From: Schistosoma haematobium
Taxonomy: Eukaryota > Platyhelminthes > Trematoda > Strigeidida > Schistosomatidae
DNA length: 64,000 bases
NCBI RefSeq assembly: GCF_000699445.3
Contig: NC_067195.1
Coordinates: 69,374,591 to 69,438,590 of the forward strand
Direction of reading: 5' to 3'
This document shows positions 52,550 to 63,876 of this stretch, one piece after another. The position numbers were made by a program, and so were the translations under genes. Numbering within the stretch: position 1 is the first letter of the stretch; each line of letters starts with the position of its first letter. The notes under the pieces were generated by a model that made no database searches, was not told the origin of the DNA, and saw nothing but the letters and a program-made list of their open reading frames with translations.

Positions 52550-53460
52550 CTATCTGTGGTCAGCAGTCGATGTCTTCATAAAGATGAAGGACTTAGGTGA
52601 GCATACCTTTTGAATAATACCAAGTTTCACCTAATGATATAGTTGAAACTGTAATTAGTATTCAACATGAGGTAAACTAATATTAACCAGTGCTCTGATG
52701 CACAGATTCAGTTTACTTTCATTTTACGTGTGACTTACCACACGACACACTTCTCGTCTATATGTTTTTTACTGTATTTCCGTGATCGTGTACTCAGAAT
52801 AGAAAAGTTGTGTTAACTAAAGAATTTCTGTAACCTCGTAATTATATACGACCACGCTAAATTATATTACTAGTCTAAAAGTTAACAGATCAATTTTCGC
52901 TTAAGTCAACAGTGAGACATATGTCACACATGATTATTCATAATAACATACGTTTTATGAGCACGTTGTTGCTGGATCAGTCCGAACCTCTAAAACCCTC
53001 TTGCACGATAACCCTAGCAAAAAGACGTGTCGGTCAAGCTTAAAAAACGTGGTATTGCTCTATCTGCCATCATATCTCAGAGGAAAAGGATCAAGTGTGT
53101 CACAGTGACTGATCAAAAAGCACGCCATCTACCATGATATTCATAGGTTTCACTCCAATCAATTCTGCTTTACTGACGCTACACGAAAGATACAACGTTC
53201 GGAAAGATTTACAAGTGGTGACTACCTTTCTTAATTTTGAGTGATTTCACAAACAAATGGATAGGTTTACAGGACAGAATATCGAAGCTAAACAATTACC
53301 TATAGTTTATCAGTCTTTACGCCACATCTACCCATTTACAGTAAATTAGGCGAGGGTTGACCAATGATATTTTTATAATACTTGAAAGATGACTCATCTC
53401 ATGGTTCAACGTATTCAGTAACATGATGAGACGTGATATAATTTAAAAGCAGCGAAATCG
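52550..53460. other. Intergenic region, nothing recognised
   Basis: No coding or repeat signal that I can name. Confidence 0.4.
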
Positions 53461-53464
53461 CGAA

Positions 53465-53850
53465 CAATTAGGATATTTCGGTATTGAGCGTGTTGTGCGG
53501 TGTCGAGTCGCGGTTGACTATGATCACCGCTACAGGAAGACCACGTGCCAGTTAATCAATAAGATCCTCCGTAAGTCAAATACCAGAAGGCAGTTCATGG
53601 CTGTAGTCGAGGTGTATTTGTTAGCGATCTCGTGGTATCGACAGAATACTGAGATCGTGCCAAAGGAGTATATGTGTGGTTACTGAGCGTAACCGAATTC
53701 GAGCAAGGTCACAATCAACAGGAAGGAAGAACGTCCTTAGTACAGATAAAAAACAAGTACAGTAAAACAATCACTGGTACAACTGGTTATAATAATAATT
53801 GTTTCCATTAAACCAATCGCGTTCTTTTGATAAAAGTAGATCGCCAGAAG
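53465..53850 (+). repeat. Dispersed segment, possible LTR piece, also at 1040-1430
   Basis: Matches the minus strand of 1040-1430 over its length: GTCGCGGTTGACTATGA, GCGATCTCGTGGTATCGA, AAGGTCACAATCAA, CAATCGCGTTCTTTTGATAA. No gag or pol lies beside it, so it could be a solitary LTR of the same gypsy-type family. Confidence 0.45.
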
Positions 53851-54014
53851 CTCAACGCTGTCCGTTTTTATTTATCTGACTATTTTCTTTCGTGTAGCCA
53901 AATATGTGTTAGAAATTTACGTGGAGATAAATAATGGCATGAAACAATTGATATAAGTGAATTAAATGTTTGGAAAGACAAAGATTTTCAACGGTAAATA
54001 TATAAATAAATATA

Positions 54015-54145
54015 TATGTGCATGAAGAAGTCAGGTGTTTTTAGGTATTAGAATCAAGGTGTTGGAGCTCAGAGACGGATAATATAAATTGTGCGATAAT
54101 TCTAGAGGTAATAAAATATTTATGGAATTAAAAACTGATGAGGTA
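54015..54145 (-). repeat. Inverted copy of the Penelope-like 3' region
   Basis: Complementary to 54860-54980, for example CATCAGTTTTTAATTCC and ATAAATATTTTATTACCTCT when read on the minus strand. It lies upstream of the P2 coding remnant, so P2 is flanked by inverted copies of part of its own 3' region. Confidence 0.7.
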
Positions 54146-54381
54146 GGTGACGAAATAAAGTAAAGTATGATAAAGTGGAAATTAAAACTTTGTTTCTTAT
54201 ACTTACGCTTCAAAGGAGATGGAATTACTGGAATAATTAATCACAGAATAAATTCCGTGATGAAAGTGTCCTAACCAGCAGCAAAACAGACGACGGTATG
54301 AGAAAGGAACTGCTCACTCAAGCAAACTAAAATCGACAAGTCCTCTTTTCTTAGTAACTCCAACTGCATTTACCAATTTAC

Positions 54382-54675
54382 ATGTACGTGTCAAAGCACA
54401 TGCTTTGGAAAAACCGAGAGAAGAGTACATGTTCGCATTTCTGTGCATGTTCCAAAAAATTGAAGCAGCGAGGGACTAGGGCTTTCAACAGTGCAATAGC
54501 TCGGCATTTACTTGACACCGGGCATACCGATGACATCTCTCATGCTTTTAAAATTATTAACGGACAAAGAAGTACGGCTGCTCTCCATTTTGACGAAGCG
54601 ACCGCGATGAAAAGACTTAAACCGGATTTATGTATTCAAAAAGAGACAGTAATAAACTTATTACTACCCTGGTAA
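54382..54675 (+). pseudogene. GIY-YIG endonuclease C-terminus of Penelope-like P2
   Basis: In Penelope-like elements the GIY-YIG domain sits C-terminal to the RT and nicks target DNA. Only its distal half is present, with the conserved HLLDTGH and KPDLC blocks. The catalytic GIY..YIG start and RT are missing, so it is inactive. Confidence 0.8.
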
Positions 54676-55083
54676 TCCAATTTTGTTTGTATTTATTGTT
54701 TTTTTTGCTTTTTGTTATTTTGTTTTCTAAATATTTAGTTTTGTGTTATATTCCACTCTCATTACCGAATTCCTAAACCACCCTTTCACTCACACATTTC
54801 CGCTCACTTGATACTCTTAAATTATGTGAACTCTTTAAATTTTTTTCAGTTATCACGTGACTCATCAGTTTTTAATTCCATAAATATTTTATTACCTCTA
54901 CAATTATCCCTTAATTTATATTATCTGTCTCTGGACTCCAACACCTTAATTCTAACACCCAAAAACATATATATATTCATAAATGATAACCTTTGTCATT
55001 CCAATCCTTTACATTCACTTATGTCAACTGTTTCATACTATTTCTTATCTCTATGTAAAATTCTAATACATATCTGGTCGTAG

Positions 55084-55130
55084 GCAGCTGACGAGGAACC
55101 ACGAAATATAATGCATTCATATTATTCTGC
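55084..55130 (+). ncRNA. Hammerhead-like ribozyme motif in Penelope-like element P2
   Basis: Order: GCAG, CTGACGA, eight-base arm, GAAA, loop, ATT, CTGC. GCAG/CTGC give a 4-bp stem I; U-A and A-U pairs after GAAA give a short stem III ending in the AUU triplet. Stem II has one G-C pair only. It lies 409 bp after the stop codon, against about 380 bp in P1. Confidence 0.5.
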
Positions 55131-55169
55131 ATCAATATTTGTTTTGGCTTTGTTTAAATTCATAAAGGG

Positions 55170-55545
55170 ATCTAACTGCTTGAAATATTTTCCTTCTTGT
55201 CTTCGGAGCTCTATGAATGATTTGTCGACATCCCCAAATATTCCGATGATCAGACTCTACAGTTACCATGATTTTCTGTATCGTGAAATATATGAGGAAA
55301 GACGTTGGCAAATGTCTTCACATTTTTTCATGGCAGCAGGCTGTGAACAATATATTTCTCGATCAGTTAATGCAGTTACTATTGTACTAGTAGTCCGTTC
55401 AACAATAATGTTAAGAAAGTTTTGGGGAACTGTCTTCACATACAAGGGAAAAATTCGAAATGGAGTCGTCAACACGAATTTCTCCAAAGTGCACCACTGC
55501 CTAATCTTCAAACCCATAATCTTTATGCCACAAACAGTTTTTTAA
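55170..55545 (+). other. Unassigned open frame overlapping the P2 tail
   Basis: A 144-codon frame runs 55111-55545 (+), but its first 20 codons fall in the Penelope-like 3' region and the hammerhead motif. The remainder (HDFLYREIYEERRWQM and onward) is unrecognised. Length alone is weak evidence in this sequence. I would not call it a gene. Confidence 0.25.
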
Positions 55546-55986
55546 CCCTCCTGTAATTTCGGGAAATTCATATGAGTATGTTTTCTTCCACGAAGGACAC
55601 ATTGGTTAAGTATTTGGTTTGGAATAGTTTGGTTAATCGAAAAGTGAAAGTTGCAAACCTGATTGTCACGAATACAACTGAGTGTAGTGATTGAGTCTTC
55701 AGACGATGGACCTTTCTGTATTAAAGAGTTTGGTTAGACTAACTTCATTCAAAAGGCACCAAGAAGATGAATAATGTGACGATATTATTATTATTCACAA
55801 ACATCTTATGGGTAAATAAGTGTTGGGACATACGCTCTCTTCATATCATATGAATAACTTCAGGAATGTGTTTGCGATTGCAATTTAGCCTGTACGAAAT
55901 TGATGGAGTGAGCATGCACCTCGGAACAAATTGCATCACTAACTGGTTTTCATGAGTTATAAATGCACTGAAACGGTAGGAGTGAT

Positions 55987-58070
55987 TGTCTTCAGTCTTC
56001 AGTCTTCAGTAATAAGGATAGTAGGTTGATGAACCTGTGTTAATCCTGACACATTGCTTTCCAGTGAAGGTCCAGCTTCTCCTTGAAAGTATTCGCTGAT
56101 GGGGCTGATACCACTTGTTCGGGTAAGGCGTTCCAATGATTGACTACTCGATGAGAAAAACGGGACCCCATTTTAAGTTTATGAGATCGTGGTTTATGAA
56201 CCTTCTTGCTATGACCTCGGAGATTATTAGTGCTGGAGGGAGCAAAAAGATAAGACATATTAACACCCAAATCATAATTGAAGATACGAAATGCCAGTAT
56301 AAGGTCACCTCGTGTCCTACGATACGACAAGGGGAAAAGATTTAGGCGTTTTAAACGCTCATCGTAAGGGAGTCTAGAAAGACCCTCCACTAATTTCGTT
56401 CCCACACGCTGGACACGCTCAAGGGAGTTAGTATCCTTTACCAGACATGGGCTAGCTGCTTGGATACAGTACTCTAAATGTGGTCTAACATATATTGGAT
56501 ATAAAATTCTAAACGTTTCCTCGTCAAAAGATTTGAACGCTCGGCGAAGTGACCATAACGCTCGAAAACCTTTGACAGCGGCTGCTTTGCAATGCGTAGT
56601 TGTTTTTAAATCATGACCTAATATTACTCCTAAGTCTTTATGTTCTTGAACGCATGGAAGAGGTTTACCCTCAATAGTGTAACGGTAACTAATACCGTGA
56701 CCTATGTGCATTAGCACACTCTTCCTAGCATTGATTTCCAAGCCCCAACCTCGAGCCCATCTAACTAAATCGTCTAAGTCAGCTTGAAGATCCACATGAT
56801 CAGCCGCACTTTTTACTGTTCTCCAGATTTTTACATCATCCGCAAACAATAACGTCGACGACCTAAGTAACAGCGGTAACTCATTAACGTAGAGAAGGAA
56901 GATCAGTGGGCCTAAGATGGTGCCTTGGGGTACACCACTTCTGACCGGCTTCCAATCGGACAGCGTTCCATTGACCCTCACTCTCTGTCTGCGGTCACAT
57001 AAGAAATTTCTTATCCACGCATGTACAGTACCTATTATTCCGAAGCTCGTGAGCTTCTGCATAAGACCTACGTATGAAACCTTGTCAAACGCTTTGCTAA
57101 AATCTATGAATATCACGTCGTCAGACAGACCGTTATCTAGGGCTGCTGTCCAATCCTCCCTCGCAATAAGCAAGTTAGTCAAGCATGAACGCTTGTTACG
57201 AAATCCGTGTTGCTCAGGAGCTAACAGATTGTGTAAATCTGTGGCTTAGCAACCTAACCCGAATTATCTTTTCAAGTAACTTAACGACTATACTAGTTAG
57301 ACTAACAGGCCGGTAGTTAGATACTATTTGTCTCTGACCGTCCTTAAATATAGGGCTGACTATAGCGTCCTTCCAATCTCTAGGGAGTTGAGCGAGTGAA
57401 AGGGACATGTTGAAGAGTTTCGCGAGCGGTTTTGAAATAATGTCCGCAAGAGATGACAGCAACTGTGGATGTAACCCGTCAGGGCCCGGTGTCTTACCAG
57501 GTTTGAGGTTAGTCATCAACGGAAGGACAGTTTCCTCAGTCACCTGTACAGATTCAATGGTTGGTATCTCGGTGTGAGTGGGACAAGTATTTGTTACAAT
57601 AAACGTAGAGAAGACTTCGCTAAAATAGTTTGAAAAAGTCTCAGCTTTTGCTCGATCTGATTCAGCTAGTAATTCTGAATTTTCGTGTAACAGTAACGGG
57701 TGAATACCATCACTACGTTTCATTTGCCGTTTAACATACGAAAACAATCGTTTCGGACAAGTATGACTGTCATATACTAACTGTCGTTCGTAAGTGGTAC
57801 GGGATTTGGCTATGGTTTTCTTACAGATATTACGGAATTTTCGGTACTCACGCTTAAATGGTTCATGACCTGTCAACAAGAATAAGTCCCAGAAATGTTT
57901 CCTACGCTTTAACGGCTTCTGGGTTTCCTTATTAATCCATGGAGGGCAATGTGATAGCTTACGTGCTGACCATGGGATAAACGGCGACGTTATGGACTCG
58001 AATGCAGCCTTAAACTTATTCCATTCATCTTCGATCAATCCATCCGCGTCGACCGACCAATCAGTCTTGA
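55987..58070 (-). mobile_element. CR1-clade non-LTR retrotransposon (5'-truncated), SR1-like
   Basis: Minus strand. The 3' end carries a three-unit tail of TGAAGAC (55988-56010), typical of CR1-type microsatellite tails. Two long frames remain: 58038-57214 (linker and RT start, PGKTPGPDGLHPQLLSSL, SNYRPVSLTSIVVKLLEKII) and 57182-56040 (RT). The endonuclease is absent, so the copy is 5'-truncated. A frame break lies at about 57183-57250. It ends about 290 bp before the ATG of gene 2, in the opposite orientation. The SR1-like name is an inference from clade. Confidence 0.85.
56040..58038 (-). pseudogene. Reverse transcriptase of CR1-clade element, one frame break
   Basis: RT motifs are well kept: DVIFIDFSKAFDKVSY, RSGVPQGTILGPLIFLLYVN and LLFADDVKIW (FADD with both aspartates). 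The thumb and C-terminal region read EINARKSVLMHIG, KDLGVILGHDLK and ALWSLRRAF, and it ends LDLHWKAMCQD. The break between 57214 and 57182 removes the link between the SLTSIVVKLLEKI block and the palm. This is the best-preserved RT in the window. Confidence 0.85.
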
Positions 58071-58366
58071 ATTACCCTTGAATAATGCATACTTCATCAA
58101 TCTGATAAGCGTAGGTCTACTTTATCACTGAAAAACAGTAAATAACATCTTGTTCATACTATCCTATGGACCCAATATTTGATAAAACTCGTTGTTCTAT
58201 TTCGCTGCTTTTATTCAACCTTTTCAGGGTTACGTTAGGTCATTCGGAAGCGGTGTCATTGAAATGAAAAATGGCAACTATTATCCTAACTTCCACTGAT
58301 TCAAGAGATAATACGCATTAAAAACAGACATACGGGATATATTCTGTGAACTCAACTTATTTTCGA

Positions 58367-60268
58367 ATGGAACATCAGTACCGATCATTCGGTGTCGAGT
58401 CATCTAGCTTCCTGGAAGACCTAAACGACCCAGGATCTTGCTCATATACAGTCCACCAAAACGTCCAGAGCAATCCAAACTTCACCACTAATTTTCAGCA
58501 ACAGGCACCAGGATATTACGGTTACGAGTCTAGATTTAACATTCCACAACAGCAGCAGATTCGTTATGATCCCAAATTGTATACAAGTGCCCCTTTAGGC
58601 TTTCCGAATCCCGAACATCAATATGATTGCAGTAACAATCGACAACGATTAGTCGCCCCAAGATGTGGTTCCCCATATGACCGCCCGGAGTACACATGGG
58701 ACCAAAATTCACCTTACACCTCGCCGAATTACAGTGTGCGACCAGGTGATGCACGTTTTTCACGACCCCATTCACGAACTTCTGAAGTACATCCTCAAAC
58801 TGTGAATCAGTTTGCCTGCCGTGTTTCCACTAATCAAACTCTTACATCCAACTCATCAAGTTGTGCATCGAGTTATTTAAATGGAAGTAAAGACTCAGGT
58901 TTTCATCAAGCCATTCAGACTCCGTCTAGTATTCAGCCTCATTGTTTACAAAATGATGCAACTGGGTCATATGTCAGCACTTTAGATTGTAAGTCTCAAA
59001 AGGTCAGTTTATACAAGGAGGAATCAACTCGGATTTGCGATCGTTTGTCTCAACTGTATCGTTTGTCATCCACTTCCCCAACTGTTCAACAAGAAATCAA
59101 CTTTTTACAGGGGCAGTTGAGAACTTTAGAATCGTCTGCCTTAATATCTGAAAAGCAGTCTGTTCAACCGTTTTATTCTTCTCAGAACTGTAGTGATAAA
59201 ACACTTCAGAACGTACCTCTCCCTGTTTCTCAATCGGCCCCTAATCCGTCCTCACCATCATCATTTTCAATCCATCGATATTCTGTAGATTTAAAACCAA
59301 CTGGGACTAACTGTAGTACTTTCGATCCGCGAGTTGTTTGCTGTCAGAATGATACATTAAAAGTTTCACAGAAAATTACTAGTACAAACGATTGCACAAC
59401 CCCATCCATTTCGTCCAGCTGTATTTCTGTCGCGAATACTTCCTACCCATATGTTGTCACACCCCATTTACAGGAGGGCTCTCCGGTTGTGAGCGGCCAT
59501 CTGTCTGTCAATACAGTTAATAGTTACTCAACTGTTCAACCCACCTCAAATAATCAGACTACTCTGTCAAGCACTATTTCAAATTGTTTCATAGACAGAA
59601 ATATATCTTCTGGGTCCAGTTTACTGACTGTATGTTCTCAGTCAGGTAATGTGTGTGGTCCTTCACTTATCATATCCCCAAGTAATAATATAAACCCTTG
59701 CGTCACCTCTTCATGTTTATCAAGTTTTTGCCAGTCAGCTGGTGTATCTAATGGATTTTTGGAAAGTTCCATTAACCAGCAGAGTCGGGAATCACTTGCA
59801 CCTGCAAGCGCCGCATTACCTCAGAATAATCTAACCCTTCAAAGTTCGTTAGTCGTTTCTAGAAATCAACAGGTTATTAATGATGCGAAATCAAATCCAA
59901 GAAAAATTCCTGAGTCCTTAAGTTGTACTTCTGTAAACACTGAATTGGACTACAGCAAAATGAATATATGCACTAGTCAAAGTAATCTCATAGGACCACT
60001 TAACTCCAGTTCATTTACACTCAATTCAGATACAGTTCAGCAATCGATTCATGGATCTACAATACATTATCGCCAAGCTGAAAATTCTTCTGATATTTCT
60101 TATAATCCTCTGTGTAAAAATATATCAGAATCTTCTTGTGGGAGCGTTTCATCTGTCACTTCTGGCAATTTTTCTCAGGTATATCAAAGCTATGGACAGT
60201 ACGTCCCATTTACACAAGAAAGTCGACTAAACATGAATACTGGAAGCTACTGGAACCCACAATACCAG
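58367..60268 (+). CDS. Gene 2 exon 1: Ser/Asn/Gln-rich N-terminus of a putative chromatin protein
   Basis: A 634-codon open exon with the first in-frame ATG at 58367 (MEHQYRSFGVESSSFLEDLN). The product is low in complexity: rich in Ser, Asn, Gln, Thr, Tyr and Pro, with QQQ and NN runs, no signal peptide and no membrane segment. One predicted helical block sits near residue 220-270 (ICDRLSQLYRL, EINFLQGQLRTLES). The exon ends CAG|GTAAAT, phase 0. Such regions are common at the start of large transcriptional regulators. I do not recognise the family from this exon alone. The length and lack of stops make it a real coding exon, and the splice phase to exon 2 agrees. Confidence 0.85.
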
Positions 60269-60447
60269 GTAAATGCGCTTTTTCTTGTTCTGAGTAAGGA
60301 TTAGCTTCGTAGTTGTTTCCTTTACACATACAAAAAACTTGTGCATTCAGAGACCAGAGAAGCTGCATTTTAAAACATTCTAGGATCTAGCTTTTTAAGT
60401 TTCGCAATGATAATTAAAACTTCTACAATATTTCGGAGTTGGACGCT

Positions 60448-60830
60448 AAGTGCTTGGCAAAGATGCTATGTCAGTTGGTGTGGTTTTAAACCATTATCGG
60501 ATGGTGGGGTTGAAACACATTGCTTATGTGCAACCAGTGTCTACCTCAACGAGTGTTGACAACTGGTATAGGAGTAGGTTGAAAGTTACGTGTGACCGAA
60601 CAAAAACGTGGCTGGTTTATGAAGTAGTCGATTGTTAAACTAAAGTGTTTTGGTGTCTATGAGGTGATTGCAATAAATGGTTCGGGACTTCACGCGGCAT
60701 ACCTCAAAACGATCATAGAGGAGATGCGATTCCTCGTATCTTGAGTCTTACTAATCATTCGTTCTTACATTTTCATCTTCCCAAATTGTATCCTTAATAT
60801 CTAGTTTTTCTCACCATTGTTTATACTATT
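60448..60830 (+). mobile_element. Decayed RTE family A 3' fragment
   Basis: Lies in intron 1 of gene 2. Order and sequence follow the C-terminal coding part of family A: GTGCTTGGCAAAGATG, AGGTTGAAAGTTACG, AAAACGTGGCTGG, then TGCAATAAATGGTTCGGGACT against ACCAATGGTTGGAGACT. Frames are broken. Confidence 0.6.
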
Positions 60831-61364
60831 ATTATTTGGAATTCACATTGTTAATTTAACTAGGTATCGGGAACAGAAATCCATAGAAATTTAGGACCTC
60901 ACCGTAGGTGTATTCATTTGTTGCGGTAATACTCCTGTTTTTAAAATCTTTGTAGCTCGGTTCTACATTATCATTGCAATCCAAGATTGGAGACTAAGTT
61001 ACATAATCCAAAATTGGTAATTTCGCTGTAGATGCATTCACAGTTTATCTTACTCCTTATCTTACTCTTATGATTCATACTTTTCATTACTGAATTTTGT
61101 CCTGTTCTATCTGGCAATGAAAAGCTTGCTCACTACATGTAACATGGTGTTCTTGCGCTAGCAATTGATATCTGCTATACGTGTTGCTATCAAGGTTAGA
61201 GATTTTAGAATAATTAGCCTTCAATATCGTCTCAAATTAGCCATTTTAGACAGTTCTCTTTAGTTGGTATGTGACTGAATGTCTCCAAATGATTTTACAG
61301 TACTTAAGAATATACGTTTGCCAAATCACAGTCACTACTTTTACTACTCTGGAACCTGCTCCGA

Positions 61365-61445
61365 CGAAATTACTAATTGGATATGGCAACTCGAACTAAT
61401 GTTCTCATGTGTGAGACTCTACGTTGCGTTTGATTGACTGAGTTA
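61365..61445 (+). mobile_element. RTE family A-like 3' tail fragment
   Basis: GGATATGGCAACTCGAACTA, GAGACTCTACGTTGCG and a TGATTGACTGAGT end, as in the 3' ends of family A. It may be the tail of the fragment at 60448 with sequence inserted between. Confidence 0.5.
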
Positions 61446-61819
61446 CTCCTCACTGTTCTTAAGTCAATCAATGTCTTTTACATATTATTTAATACTAACT
61501 TCAGAGAATTAGAATTCTTAATGTGATTTGCAAAACCAGTTGAATAGACACACAAGTCCGTTCTCGTTACTGTGATAAAACACCAAAATGAGATTTTGAG
61601 CTTCTGTAATGAAAATGAATGTAATTGATGGCAATCATTGTAGCCTTGAGACGCTTAATACCTGTTAAAAATGATTCTAATCAGTCATTTATTTATAACT
61701 TTAACGGTAAATAGCTATTCTATATTTCCTATGAATTGGTTCATATTTTTTTGACGTAAAATAATTGCATTCTATTTAACTCCCTTATTCTAACTTGATA
61801 ATCTGTGAATATTAATCAG

Positions 61820-62502
61820 GGGACTTCGAGCGAATTAATTGGACAGCACTTACAACCTATAGCACCAGCACCTGTACATTCCATCGTAGGACCCGGAACT
61901 CAATGTATTGAAATGAATAAATTCAATAGTCTAGGCTGCAGTGATATCTCTTACGCTTCTATACTACCGAAAACTACATCTACTGAATCACAACCAGTGA
62001 AAAAGACTAGAGGACGTAAGCCTCGAAATCACGAGAATGATACAGATAAACATCCGCGAAAACCAAGAAAGAGTCGGGAAGTTGGGGCTCCGACAAATGA
62101 AGCGCAATCTGACAACACTCCTGACAGACCTGTTTTTATAGCCCCGCTAACAAAGCGTCCGCGTGGTCGTGCACCGAAAAAACCTAAAACAGATGTTGAG
62201 AGTGTTAACAACATCGACTCAAATCCTTATGCCACTGAAAGTATTGGTGAAAATATCGATGTCAGGGGTGACGAGTCTCTTTTAGAATCCAGAAAGCGTC
62301 GGGCTTCTATTCGTCCTGTTGAGGTTCGGAAAAAGCGAAAGTACAGAAAGTCACTTAAATCCACATCTATGTTAGCGAATGATTCTTTGAATATTTCACA
62401 GTCTTCAGAAACAACATCACCTAATTATGCCACACAGTTATCTGAAACAATAACGAAACAAGTTAAAGTCGTACGAGCTCGACCTCGTCCAAAGAAAAGA
62501 AG
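61820..62502 (+). CDS. Gene 2 exon 2: AT-hook-like basic region
   Basis: Phase 0 from exon 1 (ATTAATCAG|GGG), 227 codons plus two bases, donor AAG|GTGCGT. It carries AT-hook-like cores: KKTRGRKPRN (RGRKP) and KRPRGRAPKKPK (RGRAP), then basic clusters (PRKPRKSRE, SRKRRASIRPVEVRKKRK, RARPRPKKRR). AT-hooks bind the minor groove of AT-rich DNA, so a nuclear role is likely. The donor GTGCGT is weaker than usual, but the next exon's phase fits. Confidence 0.82.
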
Positions 62503-63019
62503 GTGCGTTTATTCATCTGATTTTCTCACAATTTGCAACATATTTTAATGTACACTTCTTAAACTCATTTTACTATTGTCTGCATTACGAAACATAAAAT
62601 TAAGTCTGGTTTTTCTTAAGTGTTTTGTGTTAATCATGTTAATTAGAAATAAAGTTACTGTGCAGGTCTTTTACTGGTATAACATGTAACCACTTGAAAC
62701 AAGTATAAATTTGTACTAGGTATTGTCTGTACGTTTGTGAATTCACGCATTTGGTTTTGTTTCTGACGTATCTCGTAATTAGCTTCGCAAAATACCAAAG
62801 ACCATGTCTTGTTATAATCCCTTTTTCCAAAACTTAACTACATGTTTGTCGGATTTCATTCATAATGTCTTTTTGTTATCGTTAATTTGTTACTCTATTA
62901 TCCGTGCCCAAAGATTGGTAATGAAAATCTCCACATTTGATTGCTAGTACTCTTCTTTTCGTTTCCACTTTTAGTGATGTTTCGTAAGTTTGTGCTCGGT
63001 TTAGTTGATCGAGAGATTC

Positions 63020-63610
63020 TATGACGTTTGTTATTAAAAAGCATACCGAAGAAGTACATCAACTTTGTATAGGCTCTCTACTTGAACAGTATTGGTCAAG
63101 TTCGAGTTTTAACCAAACTCACCAGAATTCTCAACCTCAAGTGGTTTGATTATGGCTGTTCACTTTCTCTACCGTGATTTAACTTCGTCATGGACATCCT
63201 TTCTGAGCTTACACTCTCATAGACTGACTTTTAAGAGGTTGATTTCCTACTAGGATATTCACTTATTGACCTATAATAAACATATGTCACAACCCTGTTC
63301 GTCGAAGATAGTGATAAAATAGTTTTCTGACCGCTTTACGCAACAATACAACCATGTTTGAGATGAGTTCCTATCTATCTAAATATATAACTCTTCAGAA
63401 GTGGTCTGCATCAGCTTGGATTATTGGTAAGTAGTGAAGTATCTGACTGTGTTGACTGCTTCACTTGTTTTGGAAGCCTCATCAACCCTGTTGCTTTGGT
63501 GTCTAACAAAATCTCAACACGGACTCTGAAAATTCACTTGATCTTTGTCATCTTGCGTCACTTGCGGGATAAGATAATTGTCCAACTCCTTACCAATGGG
63601 AGACTAAATA
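63020..63610 (+). mobile_element. Decayed RTE family A RT fragment
   Basis: Lies in intron 2 of gene 2. In order it matches the RT palm of family A: ATACCGAAGAAGTACATCAA, CTCAAGTGGTTTGATTATGG, ACTTATTGACCTATAATAAA, GTTTTGGAAGCCTCATCAAC, CATCTTGCGTCACTTGCG. The YADD region is lost. Confidence 0.65.
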
Positions 63611-63876
63611 GTAATGAAAATAATCAATTTTATTCAGTTTTCCATCAACAATCAAATGAAGAATAAAACCGCTTGTCATTTTAATTTTATTTCTAATAGC
63701 TAATCGTTTGCAGAAGGATAGTCTATCCTCTTCACTCATTTCTTAAAATATGTTAATTCTCTGGTAAAAAACATTTTATAATTATGTGATACTAGTTAGT
63801 AAGTGATGCATACATTAGCATTATCACATTGTTTGCAGTGTTTACTGGTTAACATAAAAAGTAAACTTTGTTTTAG

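Larger units (their letters stand above)
54340..55170 (+). mobile_element. Penelope-like element fragment P2
   Basis: The 97-codon frame at 54382-54675 encodes the C-terminal part of the GIY-YIG endonuclease module: RAFNSAIARHLLDTGH, then FDEATAMKRLKPDLCIQ and the end INLLLPW before TAA. The frame before RAFNS is shifted; a neighbouring frame reads HVPKN, as in P1. A roughly 410-bp 3' region follows, with a hammerhead-like motif at 55084-55130. The RT is absent. Confidence 0.8.

Noticed and set aside
54130..54160. CTGATGAGG..GACGAAA on the + strand, looking like a hammerhead core
   Set aside because: It lies in the inverted arm, antisense to the Penelope-like coding end. No stem II beyond one pair can form, no stem I partner was found, and the matching sequence at about 54845-54870 lacks the GAAA part.
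55111..55545. 144-codon frame as a new gene
   Set aside because: Its start lies within the Penelope-like 3' region and ribozyme-like motif, and the rest has no recognisable similarity or splice signals.
58346..58366. Upstream GTG as start of gene 2
   Set aside because: Nuclear animal genes rarely use GTG; the in-frame ATG at 58367 is the first proper start. An upstream exon cannot be excluded.
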